Below are positions 22,110 to 32,406 of a stretch of 64,000 nucleotides of DNA, piece after piece. This stretch comes from Magnetospirillum sp. ME-1 (GTDB lineage Bacteria > Pseudomonadota > Alphaproteobacteria > Rhodospirillales > Magnetospirillaceae): assembly GCF_002105535.1 (NCBI RefSeq), contig NZ_CP015848.1, positions 3,452,926 to 3,516,925 on the forward strand. Direction: 5' to 3'. The notes under the pieces are model-generated. The model had not been told where the DNA came from. It searched no databases and was given only the letters and a program-made list of their open reading frames with translations. Both the position numbers and the translations under genes were made by a program. Every line of letters begins with the position of its first letter. The stretch's first letter is position 1.

Positions 22110-22828
22110 TTGGGCACGCTGGAATCGACGATCAATTCGACCTCCACCGTTTCGGGGAACAGTCTCCAACCTTCGCCGCCCTCTTCCAGGGTGATGCGGG
22201 CCTTCTCTCCCTGGGGAACGAAGCGGAAGGCCCCGGTTTCCTCGGCCAGCGGCTCGACGGGCAGGGGCTGCCAGTCCTTGGCGGGGTAGGCGAGGAAGGC
22301 GGCCGCCGTCACCTGCCAGCGGCGGCCGGTGGGCAGCGGCAGGGCCATGCGCAGGATGGTTTCCCGTCCACCTCGGGCGTACCCCCGGTAGGGACTCCGC
22401 TCCACATTCACGATCCAGGGGCCGGGCGGCGGCGGCGGGGGCTCGACGATCACGATGTAGGGGACCAGGCTGCGATATCCGTCGGCGAAGACGTAGTGCA
22501 GGTCGAGCATGCTTTGTCCGCCCTCCGCCGCCGAGAAATGTAAGGTGAGGCCGCCTTCCTCCCGGGGGATGGCTTTCCAGCTTACCGGGCCGCGGGTTTC
22601 CTGGGTGGGGGGCAATTCCCAGCGGTCGCCCTTGGACAGCAGGCCCAGGTTCAGGAAAGCCGGCCATCCCGCCCGCATGTGGCCCACCGGGCTGGTCAAG
22701 GCATTGCGGCCATCGGGCATGAAGACCCGGCCCCTGGCGACGTCAACCGGTCCCGATGAGCAGGCCGAAGCCGGAACGGCGCCGGCCAGCAGAAGCAGGG
22801 CGGCACCGGCGACGGCGAGGCGCCGCAC
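22103..22828 (-). CDS. secreted protein of unknown function
   Basis: The product is 241 residues from a GTG at 22828, two bases after the chemoreceptor stop codon. That start gives a clean signal peptide (VRRLAVAGAALLLLAGAVPASAC). The mature part is beta-rich and has a Pro run (EPPPPPPG) in the middle. No catalytic motif is seen. Close coupling to the chemoreceptor upstream suggests read-through from its promoter. Confidence 0.68.
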   Translation of the reverse strand: MRRLAVAGAALLLLAGAVPASACSSGPVDVARGRVFMPDGRNALTSPVGHMRAGWPAFLNLGLLSKGDRWELPPTQETRGPVSWKAIPREEGGLTLHFSAAEGGQSMLDLHYVFADGYRSLVPYIVIVEPPPPPPGPWIVNVERSPYRGYARGGRETILRMALPLPTGRRWQVTAAAFLAYPAKDWQPLPVEPLAEETGAFRFVPQGEKARITLEEGGEGWRLFPETVEVELIVDSSVPKC

Positions 22829-22830
22829 GG

Positions 22831-25041
22831 CTAGACCGCGTAGCCCATGCGCAAGGCGCCCCAATGGCGGCCCCGGATCATGATGGGTGACGACACGTCG
22901 ATCATCAGCACGCTCTTGTCGCCCATCTGCCGCCGATAGGTCTGGACCAGGGACGGCTTGTCCGTATTGCGGGCGGCGGCCAGTCCGGTGGGATCGGTGA
23001 ACATGCGGCGGTTGCGGCAATTGGCGTCGTTCCACACCGGGTCGCTTCCCTGGGCTTGAGAGAACTTGGCGTTGTGGGTGGGAAGGTAGCCGTTGCGGTC
23101 CACGCCGACACAGAACACCGCCTTGGGGAACTGGGTCAGGGCCTTTTCCTGAATCTCCGGGAACAGGCGGTCGGTCAACTCGGTGAAGCGGGTGGTCACC
23201 TGCTGCGGCTTGGTGCCGGGGATGGGCTGGTAGGCCTCGTCGAACAGCTGGTCGTATTCGATCTCGCCCCTGCGCACCGCTTCTTCCAGGCGCTGAGCCA
23301 AGGTGGCGGCGCCGTCGCGCACATACTCGGCGTAGACCAGATCGTCGGAGTGGGAGTACTGCTCCTCGTCCTTGATGGCGGCCAGGAAGGAATCCACCTC
23401 GTGGTGGAGCGAATCGGCCTTGGCCGCCAGCTGGCGGGCGGAATCCAGCACGTCGGTGGCGATGCGGCCGCTGGACGAGGTGGCGGCGCTCACCGACTGG
23501 ATGGAATCGGTGACGGTCAGCGCGCCCACGGCGGCCTGCTGGACGTTGCGGGCGATTTCCTGGGTGGCGGCGTCTTGCTGGTCCACCGCCTGGGCGATCT
23601 CGGCGGCGATGGCGTCGATCTCGGTGATGGTGCCGCTGATATGGGCGATGGCCTCCACCGCCGAATTGGTGCGGCTCTGCACCACGGCGATCTGGCTGGC
23701 GATCTCGTCGGTGGCCCTGGCGGTCTGGCTGGCCAGGGTCTTGACCTCGCCCGCCACGACAGCAAAGCCTTTTCCGGCCTCGCCCGCCCTTGCCGCCTCG
23801 ATGGTGGCGTTAAGCGCCAGCAGGTTGGTCTGGGCGGCGATGGAGTTGATCAGGTCCACCACCTCGCCGATGCGGCTGGCCGCTTCGGCCAGGCCGCGCA
23901 CGATGTCGTTGGCTTGCTCGGATTCCTGGGCGGCGGTGCGCGCCATGGCGCTGGAATGGCTGACCCGGCGGCCGATCTCCTTGATGGAGGCCGACAGTTC
24001 CTCGGCTCCGGCCGCCACCGAATTGACGTTGTCGGACGCCTGGGCGGCGGCGTTGGACACCGCTTCGGACTGATGCTTCACCGTCTCGGAGGTGTCGGCC
24101 ATCTCGCCGGCGGTCTTTTGCATGTGGCCGCTGGCGGCGACTACCGCCTCCAGGGTGCCGGTGACGCTGGCCTCGAAACGGGCGGCGTGCTGTTCCAGCG
24201 AGATGCGGCGCTGCTCCTTGGCCTCCTGGTCGGCCCGCTGGGCCTGCTCCAACTCGTGGGCGCGGCGCTTGTTGGCCTTGAACACCTCGACGGCGGCGGC
24301 CATCTCGGCGATCTCGTCCTTCCGGTCGAGGAAGGGGACGGGAACCTCCAGGTCGTCGCCGGCCAGCCGGCCCATCACCTGGGTGATCTCGGTCACCGGT
24401 CCGGCGATCATGCGGCCCATGGCGAAGGTGGCCAGCGCCCCGACCAGCAGGAAGATGGCCAGCACCAGGGCGTAATCCACCTCGGTGGCGGCGGCCAGGG
24501 CCAAGGTGTCGCGGTAGTCTTCGGCGGCGCGGGTAGCGGCCTTGGTGGTCAGTCCCTGCAACTCGGCGCGCAGGCCGTCATACTCGAGTTCGGTGGCGCC
24601 CATCATGGACAGCGCGGTGATGTGGTCGCTGTCGTACATGCCCAGAACGTCGCCGGCCGCCAGGACGTAATCCTTGACCCGCTTGGCCATGGCCGGATCG
24701 GCCGACATGGCCTTGAGCAGGGCGTTGGCCTTGTCGCTGAAGGCCTTGACGTCGGCGTTCAGCTGCTTGTCCAGTTGGACGATCTTGTCCTTGTCCTCCT
24801 TGGCCGCCTTCCATCCCAGGATGCGGTAGAGGTTGGATTCGATGGTGGCCGCCATGCCGTCCAGTTCGGCGGCGGCGCGGCTGTTGGCGAACGAGGTGTT
24901 GACCATGCTGTCCATGGCCGCGTTCTGCCGCGCCATGGCGAAGTGGAAAACCACGCCCAGAACCAGCATCGATATGATCAGGATGGCCGGTGCGACGAAC
25001 ACCTTGATGAGAATCCGGGTGTTGGCGATCATCGCGAGCAT
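22831..25041 (-). CDS. transmembrane methyl-accepting chemotaxis protein with C-terminal sensor-like domain
   Basis: The product is 736 residues from the ATG at 25041 (GGGAGGG upstream); an ATG at 25068 with GAGGG is an alternative. A membrane helix at about 12-32, a helical periplasmic domain with no Cache fold visible, a second helix near 190-212, a HAMP region and the signalling hairpin core ([32 protein letters not shown]) follow. After the hairpin a C-terminal domain of about 150 residues has [25 protein letters not shown] and [12 protein letters not shown]. The same domain ends the soluble receptor at 39958-41370. Confidence 0.92.
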   Translation of the reverse strand: MLAMIANTRILIKVFVAPAILIISMLVLGVVFHFAMARQNAAMDSMVNTSFANSRAAAELDGMAATIESNLYRILGWKAAKEDKDKIVQLDKQLNADVKAFSDKANALLKAMSADPAMAKRVKDYVLAAGDVLGMYDSDHITALSMMGATELEYDGLRAELQGLTTKAATRAAEDYRDTLALAAATEVDYALVLAIFLLVGALATFAMGRMIAGPVTEITQVMGRLAGDDLEVPVPFLDRKDEIAEMAAAVEVFKANKRRAHELEQAQRADQEAKEQRRISLEQHAARFEASVTGTLEAVVAASGHMQKTAGEMADTSETVKHQSEAVSNAAAQASDNVNSVAAGAEELSASIKEIGRRVSHSSAMARTAAQESEQANDIVRGLAEAASRIGEVVDLINSIAAQTNLLALNATIEAARAGEAGKGFAVVAGEVKTLASQTARATDEIASQIAVVQSRTNSAVEAIAHISGTITEIDAIAAEIAQAVDQQDAATQEIARNVQQAAVGALTVTDSIQSVSAATSSSGRIATDVLDSARQLAAKADSLHHEVDSFLAAIKDEEQYSHSDDLVYAEYVRDGAATLAQRLEEAVRRGEIEYDQLFDEAYQPIPGTKPQQVTTRFTELTDRLFPEIQEKALTQFPKAVFCVGVDRNGYLPTHNAKFSQAQGSDPVWNDANCRNRRMFTDPTGLAAARNTDKPSLVQTYRRQMGDKSVLMIDVSSPIMIRGRHWGALRMGYAV

Positions 25042-25482
25042 ACGTGTCCCTCCCAGGGCATTGACCATGTTGCCCTCTTCTCTTGCGGAAGGCCGCGTTC
25101 GAACGCGTTGGGGCAACCAGGATGATTTATGGCGAGCCTACATCTTTCACCCGATCACCGCCATAGCGCCGCGTCATTGGGGATGCCGATAACCGGCCTC
25201 TCCAAACTTTATCCGGCCCCGTGGTCCGGATGGGGGTCGCACGGCATCCAGTTCGGAAGGTGGCAACGCATTCCGGGGTGAAAGTGTCGATTTTCAGAAA
25301 TTTGCGGGGCACATCACTTCGCCCAGGGCTCTTACTTACAGCGGGATGAAAGTTCCACGGCAGGTCAGGGCTCCCCTGGCTAACAGCGGGGCGGACAGCA
25401 AGTTTTGCGCGTGTGGTGAAATGAATTTCCACCCACCCGCTAACAATCCGACTTCTTATGGGAAATATCGGGCCTGAGAGAG
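25042..25482. other. 441-bp stretch without a recognisable gene
   Basis: It lies between the chemoreceptor start and tRNA-Glu. It should hold the promoter of the chemoreceptor operon. I see no convincing coding frame, repeat or hairpin. A GGCTAACAGCGGGG / TTACAGCGGG near-repeat around 25334-25395 is too weak to annotate. Confidence 0.5.
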
Positions 25483-25558
<76 letters not shown>

Positions 25559-25628
25559 GTCGAGGCGCGAGGGCGACTTGATAGCCGCCCTTGGGGGGGA
25601 AATCAAGGCATAAAGCTGGAAAAATGCA

Positions 25629-27404
25629 TCAGCGGGCGATTGCCGCGTCATCGACGATCAATTGGACCGAGGAATTGCCCTGCCAGGTATCGACGCGGAG
25701 CGTTCCGGCCAGGTGGAAGGCGGCGCCGGCCGAGGACAGCAGGGCGTGACCCATCTCGGAATCGGCGGCGCGGAAGGCGATGGCTTTCAGGCGCTTGCCG
25801 CCGGCGCCCGCCAGCATCAGGCGCACATGGCCCGAGCCCACCACGTCGGCCTTGGCGATACGGGCGCCCGAGATGGCGAAGCGCGGTTCCGGGTTGCCCG
25901 AGCCGAAGGGACCGACTTGCGCCAGGGTCTCCACCAGTTCGATGCCCGCCGCGCCGGCGTCGAGTGCGCCGTCCAGTTCGAGGAGTGGCACCAGATCGCC
26001 TTCCAGCTGGGCCTGCAGGCGTTCGGCCAGGAAGTCGGACAGGGCGCCCAGCTTGTCGCGGGCCACGGTGAAGCCGGCGGCCATGGCGTGGCCGCCGCCG
26101 GCCAGCAACAGGCCCGCCTGGCGCGCCGCGATGATGGCCGAGCCCAGATCCAGGCCCGGTACCGAGCGGCCCGAGCCCTTGCCGCGGTCGCCTTCCAGGG
26201 CGACGACGCAGGCGACGCGGCCGTAGCGTTCCTTGAGCCGCCCGGCGACGATGCCGATGACACCCGGATGCCAGTTCTCGCCCGCCGCGACCAAAAGGGG
26301 GCGGCCGTCGTCGGGGCGGCCTTCCACCTGCTCGATGGCGTCGAGAAGCACGGCGGCCTCGATCTCCTGGCGGTCCTTGTTGTAGCCGTCCAGCCGGCGG
26401 GCGATCTCGGCGGCCTCGGCCGGGTCGTCGGTGGACATCAGCCGGGTGCCCAGCTCGGCCTCGCCCACCCGGCCGCCGGCATTGACCCGCGGCCCCAGGA
26501 CGTAGCCCAGGGTGTAGGAATCCGGGCGCTCCTTGACCCCGGCCACGTCGGCCAGGGCGGCGAGGCCCACATTGCCGCGCCTGGCCATCACTTTCAGCCC
26601 CTGCACCACCAAAGCGCGGTTGACCCCCACCAGGGGCACCACGTCGCAGACGGTGCCCAGCGCCACCAGATCGAGCCAGCGCATCAGATCGGGGGTGGGG
26701 CGGCTGGCGTACCAACCGGCCTGCTTCAGGCCGCGGTTGAGCCCCACCGCCAGCAGGAAGGCGACGCCCACGGCGGCCATGTGGCCGTGGGGGCTGGTCT
26801 CGTCCAGGCGGTTGGGGTTGATCACCGCCAGGGCGGCGGGTAGCGCCGCCTCGCCCACATGGTGGTCGACGACGATCATGTCGAGGCCGGCCTGGGTGGC
26901 GGCTTCCAGGGCGTCGAAGGCGGTGGTGCCGCAATCCACGGTGACCACCACGCCGACCCCTTCGTCCTTGAGGCGCAGCAAAGCGGGCGCGTTGGGGCCG
27001 TAGCCTTCCCTGATGCGGTCGGGGATATAGACCCGCGCCCGGGCGCCCATGCCGTCCAGCGCGTTCTTCAGCAGCGCCGACGAGGTGGCGCCGTCCACGT
27101 CGTAATCGCCGAAGATGCCGATGGTCTCGGCCCCGGTCACCGCCCGGACCAGCCGCTCCACCGCCTGATCCATGCCCTTCAGATGGGCGGGATCGGGCAA
27201 AAGGTCCTTGAGCGTCGGGTTGAGGAAGATTTCAGCCTCGTCCAGGCCCACGCCACGCGACGCCAGGACGCGGCCCACCAGTTCCGGCAGGCCGAGGCGC
27301 TGGGACAGCGCCAGGGCGAGGCGCTCGTCGCCGGACCGCGCCAGCCAGCGCCGCCCGGACAGCGAGCGCTCCACCCCCAGGAAGGCGGGCTGGCTGTGGC
27401 TCAT
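25629..27404 (-). CDS. recJ: single-stranded-DNA-specific exonuclease RecJ
   Basis: The product is 591 residues, the usual RecJ size. DHH motifs are visible: GDYDVDGATS, VVTVDCGT, VVDHHVGEA and the DHHA1-type GGGHAMAAGFTV. RecJ degrades single-stranded DNA 5' to 3' with Mg or Mn during recombination and mismatch repair. The ATG overlaps the stop of glpX (ATGA), so it is the last gene of the aminotransferase-hom-glpX-recJ operon. Confidence 0.95.
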   Translation of the reverse strand: MSHSQPAFLGVERSLSGRRWLARSGDERLALALSQRLGLPELVGRVLASRGVGLDEAEIFLNPTLKDLLPDPAHLKGMDQAVERLVRAVTGAETIGIFGDYDVDGATSSALLKNALDGMGARARVYIPDRIREGYGPNAPALLRLKDEGVGVVVTVDCGTTAFDALEAATQAGLDMIVVDHHVGEAALPAALAVINPNRLDETSPHGHMAAVGVAFLLAVGLNRGLKQAGWYASRPTPDLMRWLDLVALGTVCDVVPLVGVNRALVVQGLKVMARRGNVGLAALADVAGVKERPDSYTLGYVLGPRVNAGGRVGEAELGTRLMSTDDPAEAAEIARRLDGYNKDRQEIEAAVLLDAIEQVEGRPDDGRPLLVAAGENWHPGVIGIVAGRLKERYGRVACVVALEGDRGKGSGRSVPGLDLGSAIIAARQAGLLLAGGGHAMAAGFTVARDKLGALSDFLAERLQAQLEGDLVPLLELDGALDAGAAGIELVETLAQVGPFGSGNPEPRFAISGARIAKADVVGSGHVRLMLAGAGGKRLKAIAFRAADSEMGHALLSSAGAAFHLAGTLRVDTWQGNSSVQLIVDDAAIAR

Positions 27405-28393
27405 GCGGGCAGATGGCTTCGGTTGAGGTCGTGCTGGACGCTTAAGTAGCGGATGGTGCCGGTGGCCGAGCGCATGACCAGGGAATGGCTTTCCGCCCGG
27501 TTGCCGGGGAACAGGCGGGCCCCTTTCAGCACATGGCCGTCGGTGATGCCGGTGGCGGCGAACATCACTTCGCCCCTCACCATGTCGTCGATGTTCCACT
27601 TGCGCCGCGTGTCGGCGATGCCGACCCGGCGGGCGGCGGCGTGGTCGGCTTCCGAGCGGCACAGCAGGCGGGTCTGCATCTGGGCGCCCAGGCATTTCAG
27701 CCCGGCGGCGGCCAGCACGCCCTGGGCCGCCCCGCCCGATCCCATGTAGACGTCGACGCCCGAGCCGGGCAGGCCGGCGGCCAGCGCGCCCGACACGTCG
27801 CCGTCGTCGAACAGGGTGACCCGCACGCCGGCGGCGTAGAGGCGCTCGATCAATTCGCCGTGGCGGGGACGGTCGAGAACGCTGACGGTCAGTTCCGAGA
27901 TGGCGAGGCCCTTGGCCTCGGCCAGCCGCGACAGGTTCTCTTCCGGTGTGGCGTCCAGGTCCAGCAGGCCGGCGGGCAGGCCGGCGCCGATGACGATCTT
28001 TTCCATGTAGGAGTGCTGCGGCACCTTGAGGAAGCTGCCTTCCTCGGTCATGGCCACCACGGACAGCGCGTTGTGGGCGCCGCGCGCGCAGATGGAGCGG
28101 CCCTCCAGCGCGGTCAGCACGATATCGACCTTGGGGCCCTTGCCGGTGCCCACCTTCTCGCCGGTGTGCAGCGGCTGGTTGGAATCGTCGCCCTCGCCGT
28201 TGACGATGACGCCCTCCATGGCCAGGCCGTTGAGCGCATGCTGCATGGCCGAGCAGGCGGCCTGATCGGCGGCGCGCTCGTCGCCGCGTCCGGTCTGGCG
28301 GGCGGCGGCCAGCGCGCTGGCCTCGGTGACGCGCACGACCTCCAGCGCCAGATTACGGTCGAGAACGGGCAGGGTGGCGGAATAGATGGACAT
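27401..28393 (-). CDS. glpX: GlpX-like protein (class II fructose-1,6-bisphosphatase family), catalytic residues altered
   Basis: The product is 330 residues and aligns along its whole length with GlpX. Against E. coli GlpX, Asp33 and Glu57 are kept (Asp43, Glu67), as is Glu88 (Glu97). However, the metal ligand Asp85 is Thr94, the catalytic Thr90 is Arg99 (VDIVLTALEGRS in place of DPIEGT), and the metal ligand Glu213 is Gln224 (GSGGAAQG). Standard FBPase activity is therefore doubtful. The gene keeps its usual alphaproteobacterial place between hom and recJ and is overlapped at its 3' end by recJ (ATGA). A regulatory or different phosphatase role is possible. Confidence 0.85.
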   Translation of the reverse strand: MSIYSATLPVLDRNLALEVVRVTEASALAAARQTGRGDERAADQAACSAMQHALNGLAMEGVIVNGEGDDSNQPLHTGEKVGTGKGPKVDIVLTALEGRSICARGAHNALSVVAMTEEGSFLKVPQHSYMEKIVIGAGLPAGLLDLDATPEENLSRLAEAKGLAISELTVSVLDRPRHGELIERLYAAGVRVTLFDDGDVSGALAAGLPGSGVDVYMGSGGAAQGVLAAAGLKCLGAQMQTRLLCRSEADHAAARRVGIADTRRKWNIDDMVRGEVMFAATGITDGHVLKGARLFPGNRAESHSLVMRSATGTIRYLSVQHDLNRSHLPA

Positions 28394-28405
28394 GGCCCAA
28401 AGCCT

Positions 28406-29695
28406 TTACAGGGACTCGATGCGGATCAGCTGCAGGTCGGTGACCGAGACCAGCGCCCGGATGCGATCCACGGCGCGCAGCATGGAGGCTTCGTCTGTTT
28501 CGTGCACGGTCATCACCACGGGGACCACCTCGGACGGCGCGCGGCCGCGCTGGATGATCTGCTCCATGGAAACCTTCTCGGCCTTCAGCGCGGCGGCCAC
28601 GTCGGCGAACACGCCGGGCTCGTCCCTGACCATCAGGCGGATGTAATAGGCGCTGCGATGCGCCCCGGCCGGCGCGGCCGCGCGGGGCTTCAGCGCATCG
28701 ACCGCAAGGCCGAAGGTGGGCATGACCCGGCCGGTGGCCAGGTCCATCAGGTCGGCGACCACGGCCGACGCGGTGGGCCGCGCGCCGGCGCCCCGGCCTT
28801 CCAGCACGGTGCGGCCGACGAAGTCGCCTTCGGTGACGATGGCGTTGAAGGGGCCGCTCACATGGGCCAGCGGGAAGCTGAGCGGCACCATGGCGGGATA
28901 GACGCGGGTCTCGACGCCCTTGTCCGACGACGAGGCGACGCCCAAGAGCTTGATGCGGTAGCCAAGCTCGTCGGCATAGCGGATGTCGAGCGCCGAAACG
29001 TTGCGGATGCCCTCGCACGACACGGCGTCGATGTTGACCGGCATGGCGAAGGCGAGGCTGGCCAGGATGGCCAGCTTGTGGGCGGTGTCGGTGCCGTCGA
29101 TATCGAAGCTGGGGTCGGCCTCGGCATAGCCCAGCGCCTGGGCCTCGGCCAGCACGTCGGAAAAGTCGCGCCCCGAATCGCGCATGGTGGTGAGGATGTA
29201 GTTGCAGGTGCCGTTGAGGATGCCCATCACCTTAGTGACGCGGTTGCCGGCCAGGCCCTCGCGCAGGGACTTGATGACGGGGATGCCGCCGCCGACGCTG
29301 GCTTCGAAGCCGATATTGCCGCCCTTGGCCTCGGCCAGGCGGGCCAGCTCGATTCCGTGGTGGGCGATCATGGCCTTGTTGGCGGTGACCACGCTCTTGC
29401 CCCGCTCCAGCGCCGTCTTGACCACGTCGAGCGCGATGCCCTTGGCGCCGCCGATCAGTTCGACCAGCACGTCGTAGTCACAAGTCTTGGCCATGTCGCG
29501 GGCGTCGGCGAAGAAGGTCACCCCGTCCAGCGGCAGCCCGGCGGGCTTCTCCAGGGCGGCGGCGCCCACCAGGGCCAACGGGCGCCCGGCGCGGGCGGCC
29601 AGCACTTCGGCCTGATCGTGCAGCAGTTGCACGGTGCCGCCGCCGACGGTGCCCAGGCCGGCGATGGCGATCTTGAGGGGATTGGCTTTGGTCAT
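28406..29695 (-). CDS. hom: homoserine dehydrogenase
   Basis: The product is 429 residues. It has the N-terminal Rossmann motif GLGTVGGGTV, the catalytic region ASVGGGIPVIKSLREGLAGN and GILNGTCNYIL, GYAEADPSFDIDGTDTAHKL, and a C-terminal ACT domain (from about RSAYYIRLMVRDEPGVFADV) for feedback control by threonine. It reduces aspartate semialdehyde to homoserine, leading to threonine and methionine. Its ATG overlaps the aminotransferase stop (ATGA), and glpX follows after 12 bp. Confidence 0.95.
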   Translation of the reverse strand: MTKANPLKIAIAGLGTVGGGTVQLLHDQAEVLAARAGRPLALVGAAALEKPAGLPLDGVTFFADARDMAKTCDYDVLVELIGGAKGIALDVVKTALERGKSVVTANKAMIAHHGIELARLAEAKGGNIGFEASVGGGIPVIKSLREGLAGNRVTKVMGILNGTCNYILTTMRDSGRDFSDVLAEAQALGYAEADPSFDIDGTDTAHKLAILASLAFAMPVNIDAVSCEGIRNVSALDIRYADELGYRIKLLGVASSSDKGVETRVYPAMVPLSFPLAHVSGPFNAIVTEGDFVGRTVLEGRGAGARPTASAVVADLMDLATGRVMPTFGLAVDALKPRAAAPAGAHRSAYYIRLMVRDEPGVFADVAAALKAEKVSMEQIIQRGRAPSEVVPVVMTVHETDEASMLRAVDRIRALVSVTDLQLIRIESL

Positions 29696-30927
29696 CGTTG
29701 GGGTCCTGCCATGCGCTGTTTTTCGGAAGCCTCGAGCACCTGTCCGGTGTTGCCGAGGAAGGTCTTGATGTTGCGCACCGCCTGACGGGTGCGCTGGACG
29801 TTTTCCACCAATCCGATGCGGACGTGGGAATCGCCGTATTCGCCGAAGCCGATGCCCGGCGCCACCGCCACCTGGGCCTCGCGCATCAGGAGCTTGGAGA
29901 ATTCCAGCGATCCCAGATGGGCGAAGGCCTTGGGGATGGGGGCCCAGGCGAACATGGTGGCCGGCGGGCTGGGGATGTCCCAGCCGGCGGCGGCGAGGCC
30001 CTCGATCAGCGCGTCGCGGCGGCCCTTGTACAGCGCGCGGATCTCGTCGACGCAATCCTGCGGGCCGTTCAGCGCCGCCGTGGCCGCCACCTGGATGGGG
30101 GTGAAGGCGCCGTAATCGAGATAGCTCTTGATGCGCCCCAGGGCGGCGATCAGCGTCTTGTTGCCCGCCGCGAAACCGATGCGCCAGCCCGGCATGTTGT
30201 AGGTCTTGCTCATGGAGGTGAACTCGACCGCGATGTCCTTGGCGCCGGGAATCTGCAGGATCGAGGGCGGGGGCGCCACGTCGAAATAGATTTCCGAATA
30301 GGCCAGGTCCGACAGGATCCAGATGCCGTGATGGCGGCAGAACTCCACCACCTGGCCGTAGAAGTCGAGATCGGCCAGCAGCGCGGTGGGATTGCTGGGA
30401 TAGTTCAGCACCAGGGCGATGGGCTTGGGCACCGAATGGCGCACGGCGCGGTCCAGGGCCTTCAGGAATTCGGCGTCGGGGGTCACCGGCACGAAGCGGC
30501 ACGACCCGCCGGCGATGATGAAGCCGTAAGGGTGGATGGGATAGCTGGGATTGGGCACCAGCACGATGTCGCCGGGGCTGGTGATGGCGTTGGCCAGATT
30601 GGCCAGCCCCTCCTTGGAGCCCAGGGTCACGATGCACTCGGCCTCGGGGTCGATGTCCACGGCGAAGCGGCGCTGGTAATAGGCCGACAGCGCCTTCCTG
30701 AGGCCCGGAATGCCGCGGCTCATGGAATAGCGGTGGGCGCGGGGATTGCGGGCGGCCTCCACCAGCTTGTCGACGATGTGGGGCGGCGTCGGCTGATCGG
30801 GATTGCCCATGCCGAAATCGATGATGTCCTCGCCGGCGGCCCGGGCGCGGGCCTTCATGGCGTTCACTTCGGCGAACACATAGGGCGGAAGACGCTTGAT
30901 CCGATGGAAGTCGTGCTGGCTGCTCAT
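29692..30927 (-). CDS. class I/II PLP aminotransferase (AlaC/DapL-like)
   Basis: The product is 411 residues of the fold-type I aminotransferase family. Visible motifs are IDFGMGNPDQPTP, LNYPSNPT, DLAYSEIYFD and the PLP-lysine segment SMSKTYNMPGWRIGF. The group includes alanine (AlaC), aspartate and LL-diaminopimelate aminotransferases, and alphaproteobacterial operons with hom usually annotate it as one of these. First gene of the four-gene operon. The substrate cannot be decided from sequence alone. Confidence 0.88.
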   Translation of the reverse strand: MSSQHDFHRIKRLPPYVFAEVNAMKARARAAGEDIIDFGMGNPDQPTPPHIVDKLVEAARNPRAHRYSMSRGIPGLRKALSAYYQRRFAVDIDPEAECIVTLGSKEGLANLANAITSPGDIVLVPNPSYPIHPYGFIIAGGSCRFVPVTPDAEFLKALDRAVRHSVPKPIALVLNYPSNPTALLADLDFYGQVVEFCRHHGIWILSDLAYSEIYFDVAPPPSILQIPGAKDIAVEFTSMSKTYNMPGWRIGFAAGNKTLIAALGRIKSYLDYGAFTPIQVAATAALNGPQDCVDEIRALYKGRRDALIEGLAAAGWDIPSPPATMFAWAPIPKAFAHLGSLEFSKLLMREAQVAVAPGIGFGEYGDSHVRIGLVENVQRTRQAVRNIKTFLGNTGQVLEASEKQRMAGPQR

Positions 30928-31003
30928 GGGCCGAACCTAATCTGCTGCGAGGCCCCCCTCGACGGGGACCCTAATGCCGCAGCGGTTAAGAATCGATGGC
31001 TAT

Positions 31004-31042
31004 TTGAACGGACCCAGGCATGCAAGCCTGCAATCCGTTCAA
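31004..31042 (-). terminator. hairpin between OmpA-like and aminotransferase genes
   Basis: TTGAACGGA (31004-31012) pairs with TCCGTTCAA (31034-31042), with an inner CAGGC/GCCTG stem. It lies 14 bp past the stop of the OmpA-like gene. There is no clear U-run, so termination is only moderately supported. Confidence 0.5.
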
Positions 31043-31055
31043 GTCAGCCGGGCCA

Positions 31056-32189
31056 TCAATATTCGATGGAAACCTTGGCGCCGCTGTCGTCGAAGGCCGA
31101 CGGCGGCATGGGATCGGCGGCCACCATGATCTTGCGGGCCGGCACGCCCAGCGCGGTCAGCGACTTGGCCACCGCCCTGGCGCGGCCCATGGCGACGGAG
31201 GCGTCGTCCTGGCCGACGAAGGACACGGCGCCCGGCGAGGGATAGCCGACGATGCGGACCACGCCGCCCGTCTGCTTCTGCAAGGACGCCACTTCGCGCA
31301 GCTGGGCGCCGTCGGCGGCGGTGAGCCCGCCCGAGGGGCCGAACTGCAGCGAGGCCACCTCGAACTGGGCGGCGGGCCCCTTGGGGGCCACCATGCCCTT
31401 GGCGCCGCGCAGACCCTTGGGCGGCGTCAGGTTGACGCCCCGCTCGCCGGTATCGGCGGCGAAGGAAGGCGAGCGGCTCATGCCCACCGGCGGCTGGGCC
31501 GGCACGGCGTAGGTATGGGCCGGCTGGTTGTAGGACGCCTGGGTGCGGGGCGCCGGAACCCCGGTGAAGGGATCGCCCTTGTTGGTGGCCACGGCGGATT
31601 CGGCCAGACGCTTCTGGAAGTGCTCGGCCAGCAGGCCGCGCCGCGTCGGCACGGAATCGGGAATCTCGGCGCGGGCCGGCGGGCCGCCCGGCGCGGTGCG
31701 GGGCGGCGCGCTGGGGCCCTCGTCGCGGGCGGCCTGCATGCGGCGGTCCAGCGACGGCTGGTAGGAGCCCTTGCCCGACGCATCCTGAGCCTGAGCCTGA
31801 GCCTGAGCCGGCGCGGGGGCTTCGGCCACCTGGGTCTGGGCGGGCTGGGTCTTCTTGGCCAGCTGCTTGGTGGGGGCGGGCTCGCGCCGCACCGATTCGG
31901 CGTACTTGGCGTTGCTCTTGTCGCCGGCCAGGCCCTTGCCCGACGGGGAGGTCTTGGTCCCGGCCTCGTTGACGTTGGGGAACGAGCCTTCGGGCCGGCG
32001 GGGGGCGGCCACCACAGGGGGCTCGTCGCCTTCAAACACGCCGGCGACGCCCTTGTACCACTCGACGGGATTAAGAGCGTCGGGAACGTACGAGCAGCCG
32101 GCGATCAGAGCGGCGATGGCGACGCTCCGGCCCACGGCCAGGGTGCGGCGCTCGTGACGACGGCGCCAAGCCTCGATGCAATCGAACAT
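31056..32189 (-). CDS. OmpA-like lipoprotein with long low-complexity linker
   Basis: The product is 377 residues. The start has a basic stretch and a lipobox (AIAALIAGC). Residues about 40-270 are Pro/Ala/Gln-rich, including an APAQAQAQAQ run, and look disordered, long enough to span the periplasm. The last 110 residues form an OmpA C-like domain (LQFGPSGGLTAADGAQLREV, IVGYPSPG, MGRARAVAKSLTALGVPA, ADP). Divergent from phaC with a 217-bp gap. A cell-envelope tether to peptidoglycan is likely. Confidence 0.78.
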   Translation of the reverse strand: MFDCIEAWRRRHERRTLAVGRSVAIAALIAGCSYVPDALNPVEWYKGVAGVFEGDEPPVVAAPRRPEGSFPNVNEAGTKTSPSGKGLAGDKSNAKYAESVRREPAPTKQLAKKTQPAQTQVAEAPAPAQAQAQAQDASGKGSYQPSLDRRMQAARDEGPSAPPRTAPGGPPARAEIPDSVPTRRGLLAEHFQKRLAESAVATNKGDPFTGVPAPRTQASYNQPAHTYAVPAQPPVGMSRSPSFAADTGERGVNLTPPKGLRGAKGMVAPKGPAAQFEVASLQFGPSGGLTAADGAQLREVASLQKQTGGVVRIVGYPSPGAVSFVGQDDASVAMGRARAVAKSLTALGVPARKIMVAADPMPPSAFDDSGAKVSIEY

Positions 32190-32406
32190 GGACGAACTGC
32201 TGCCCCCGGTATCGAGAAACTATTTTTGTCTGGACCGATTTTTACGGCAAGTTCACGTTTATCAGGCCATGGTTCGAAAGTATATAGGTCTATGGAACGG
32301 GCGGAAAGGATGGGCGTGCATCCGCCGGACCGCCGGGCGACGGGACAAGGCTCCGATTGCCGTGTATGGTTGCACTCTGGATGCACCGTAGATTAAGGGG
32401 AAGCTG

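Noticed and set aside
27485-29785. Long open frame antisense to glpX and hom
   Set aside because: Shadow of two well-supported genes; no recognisable domain.
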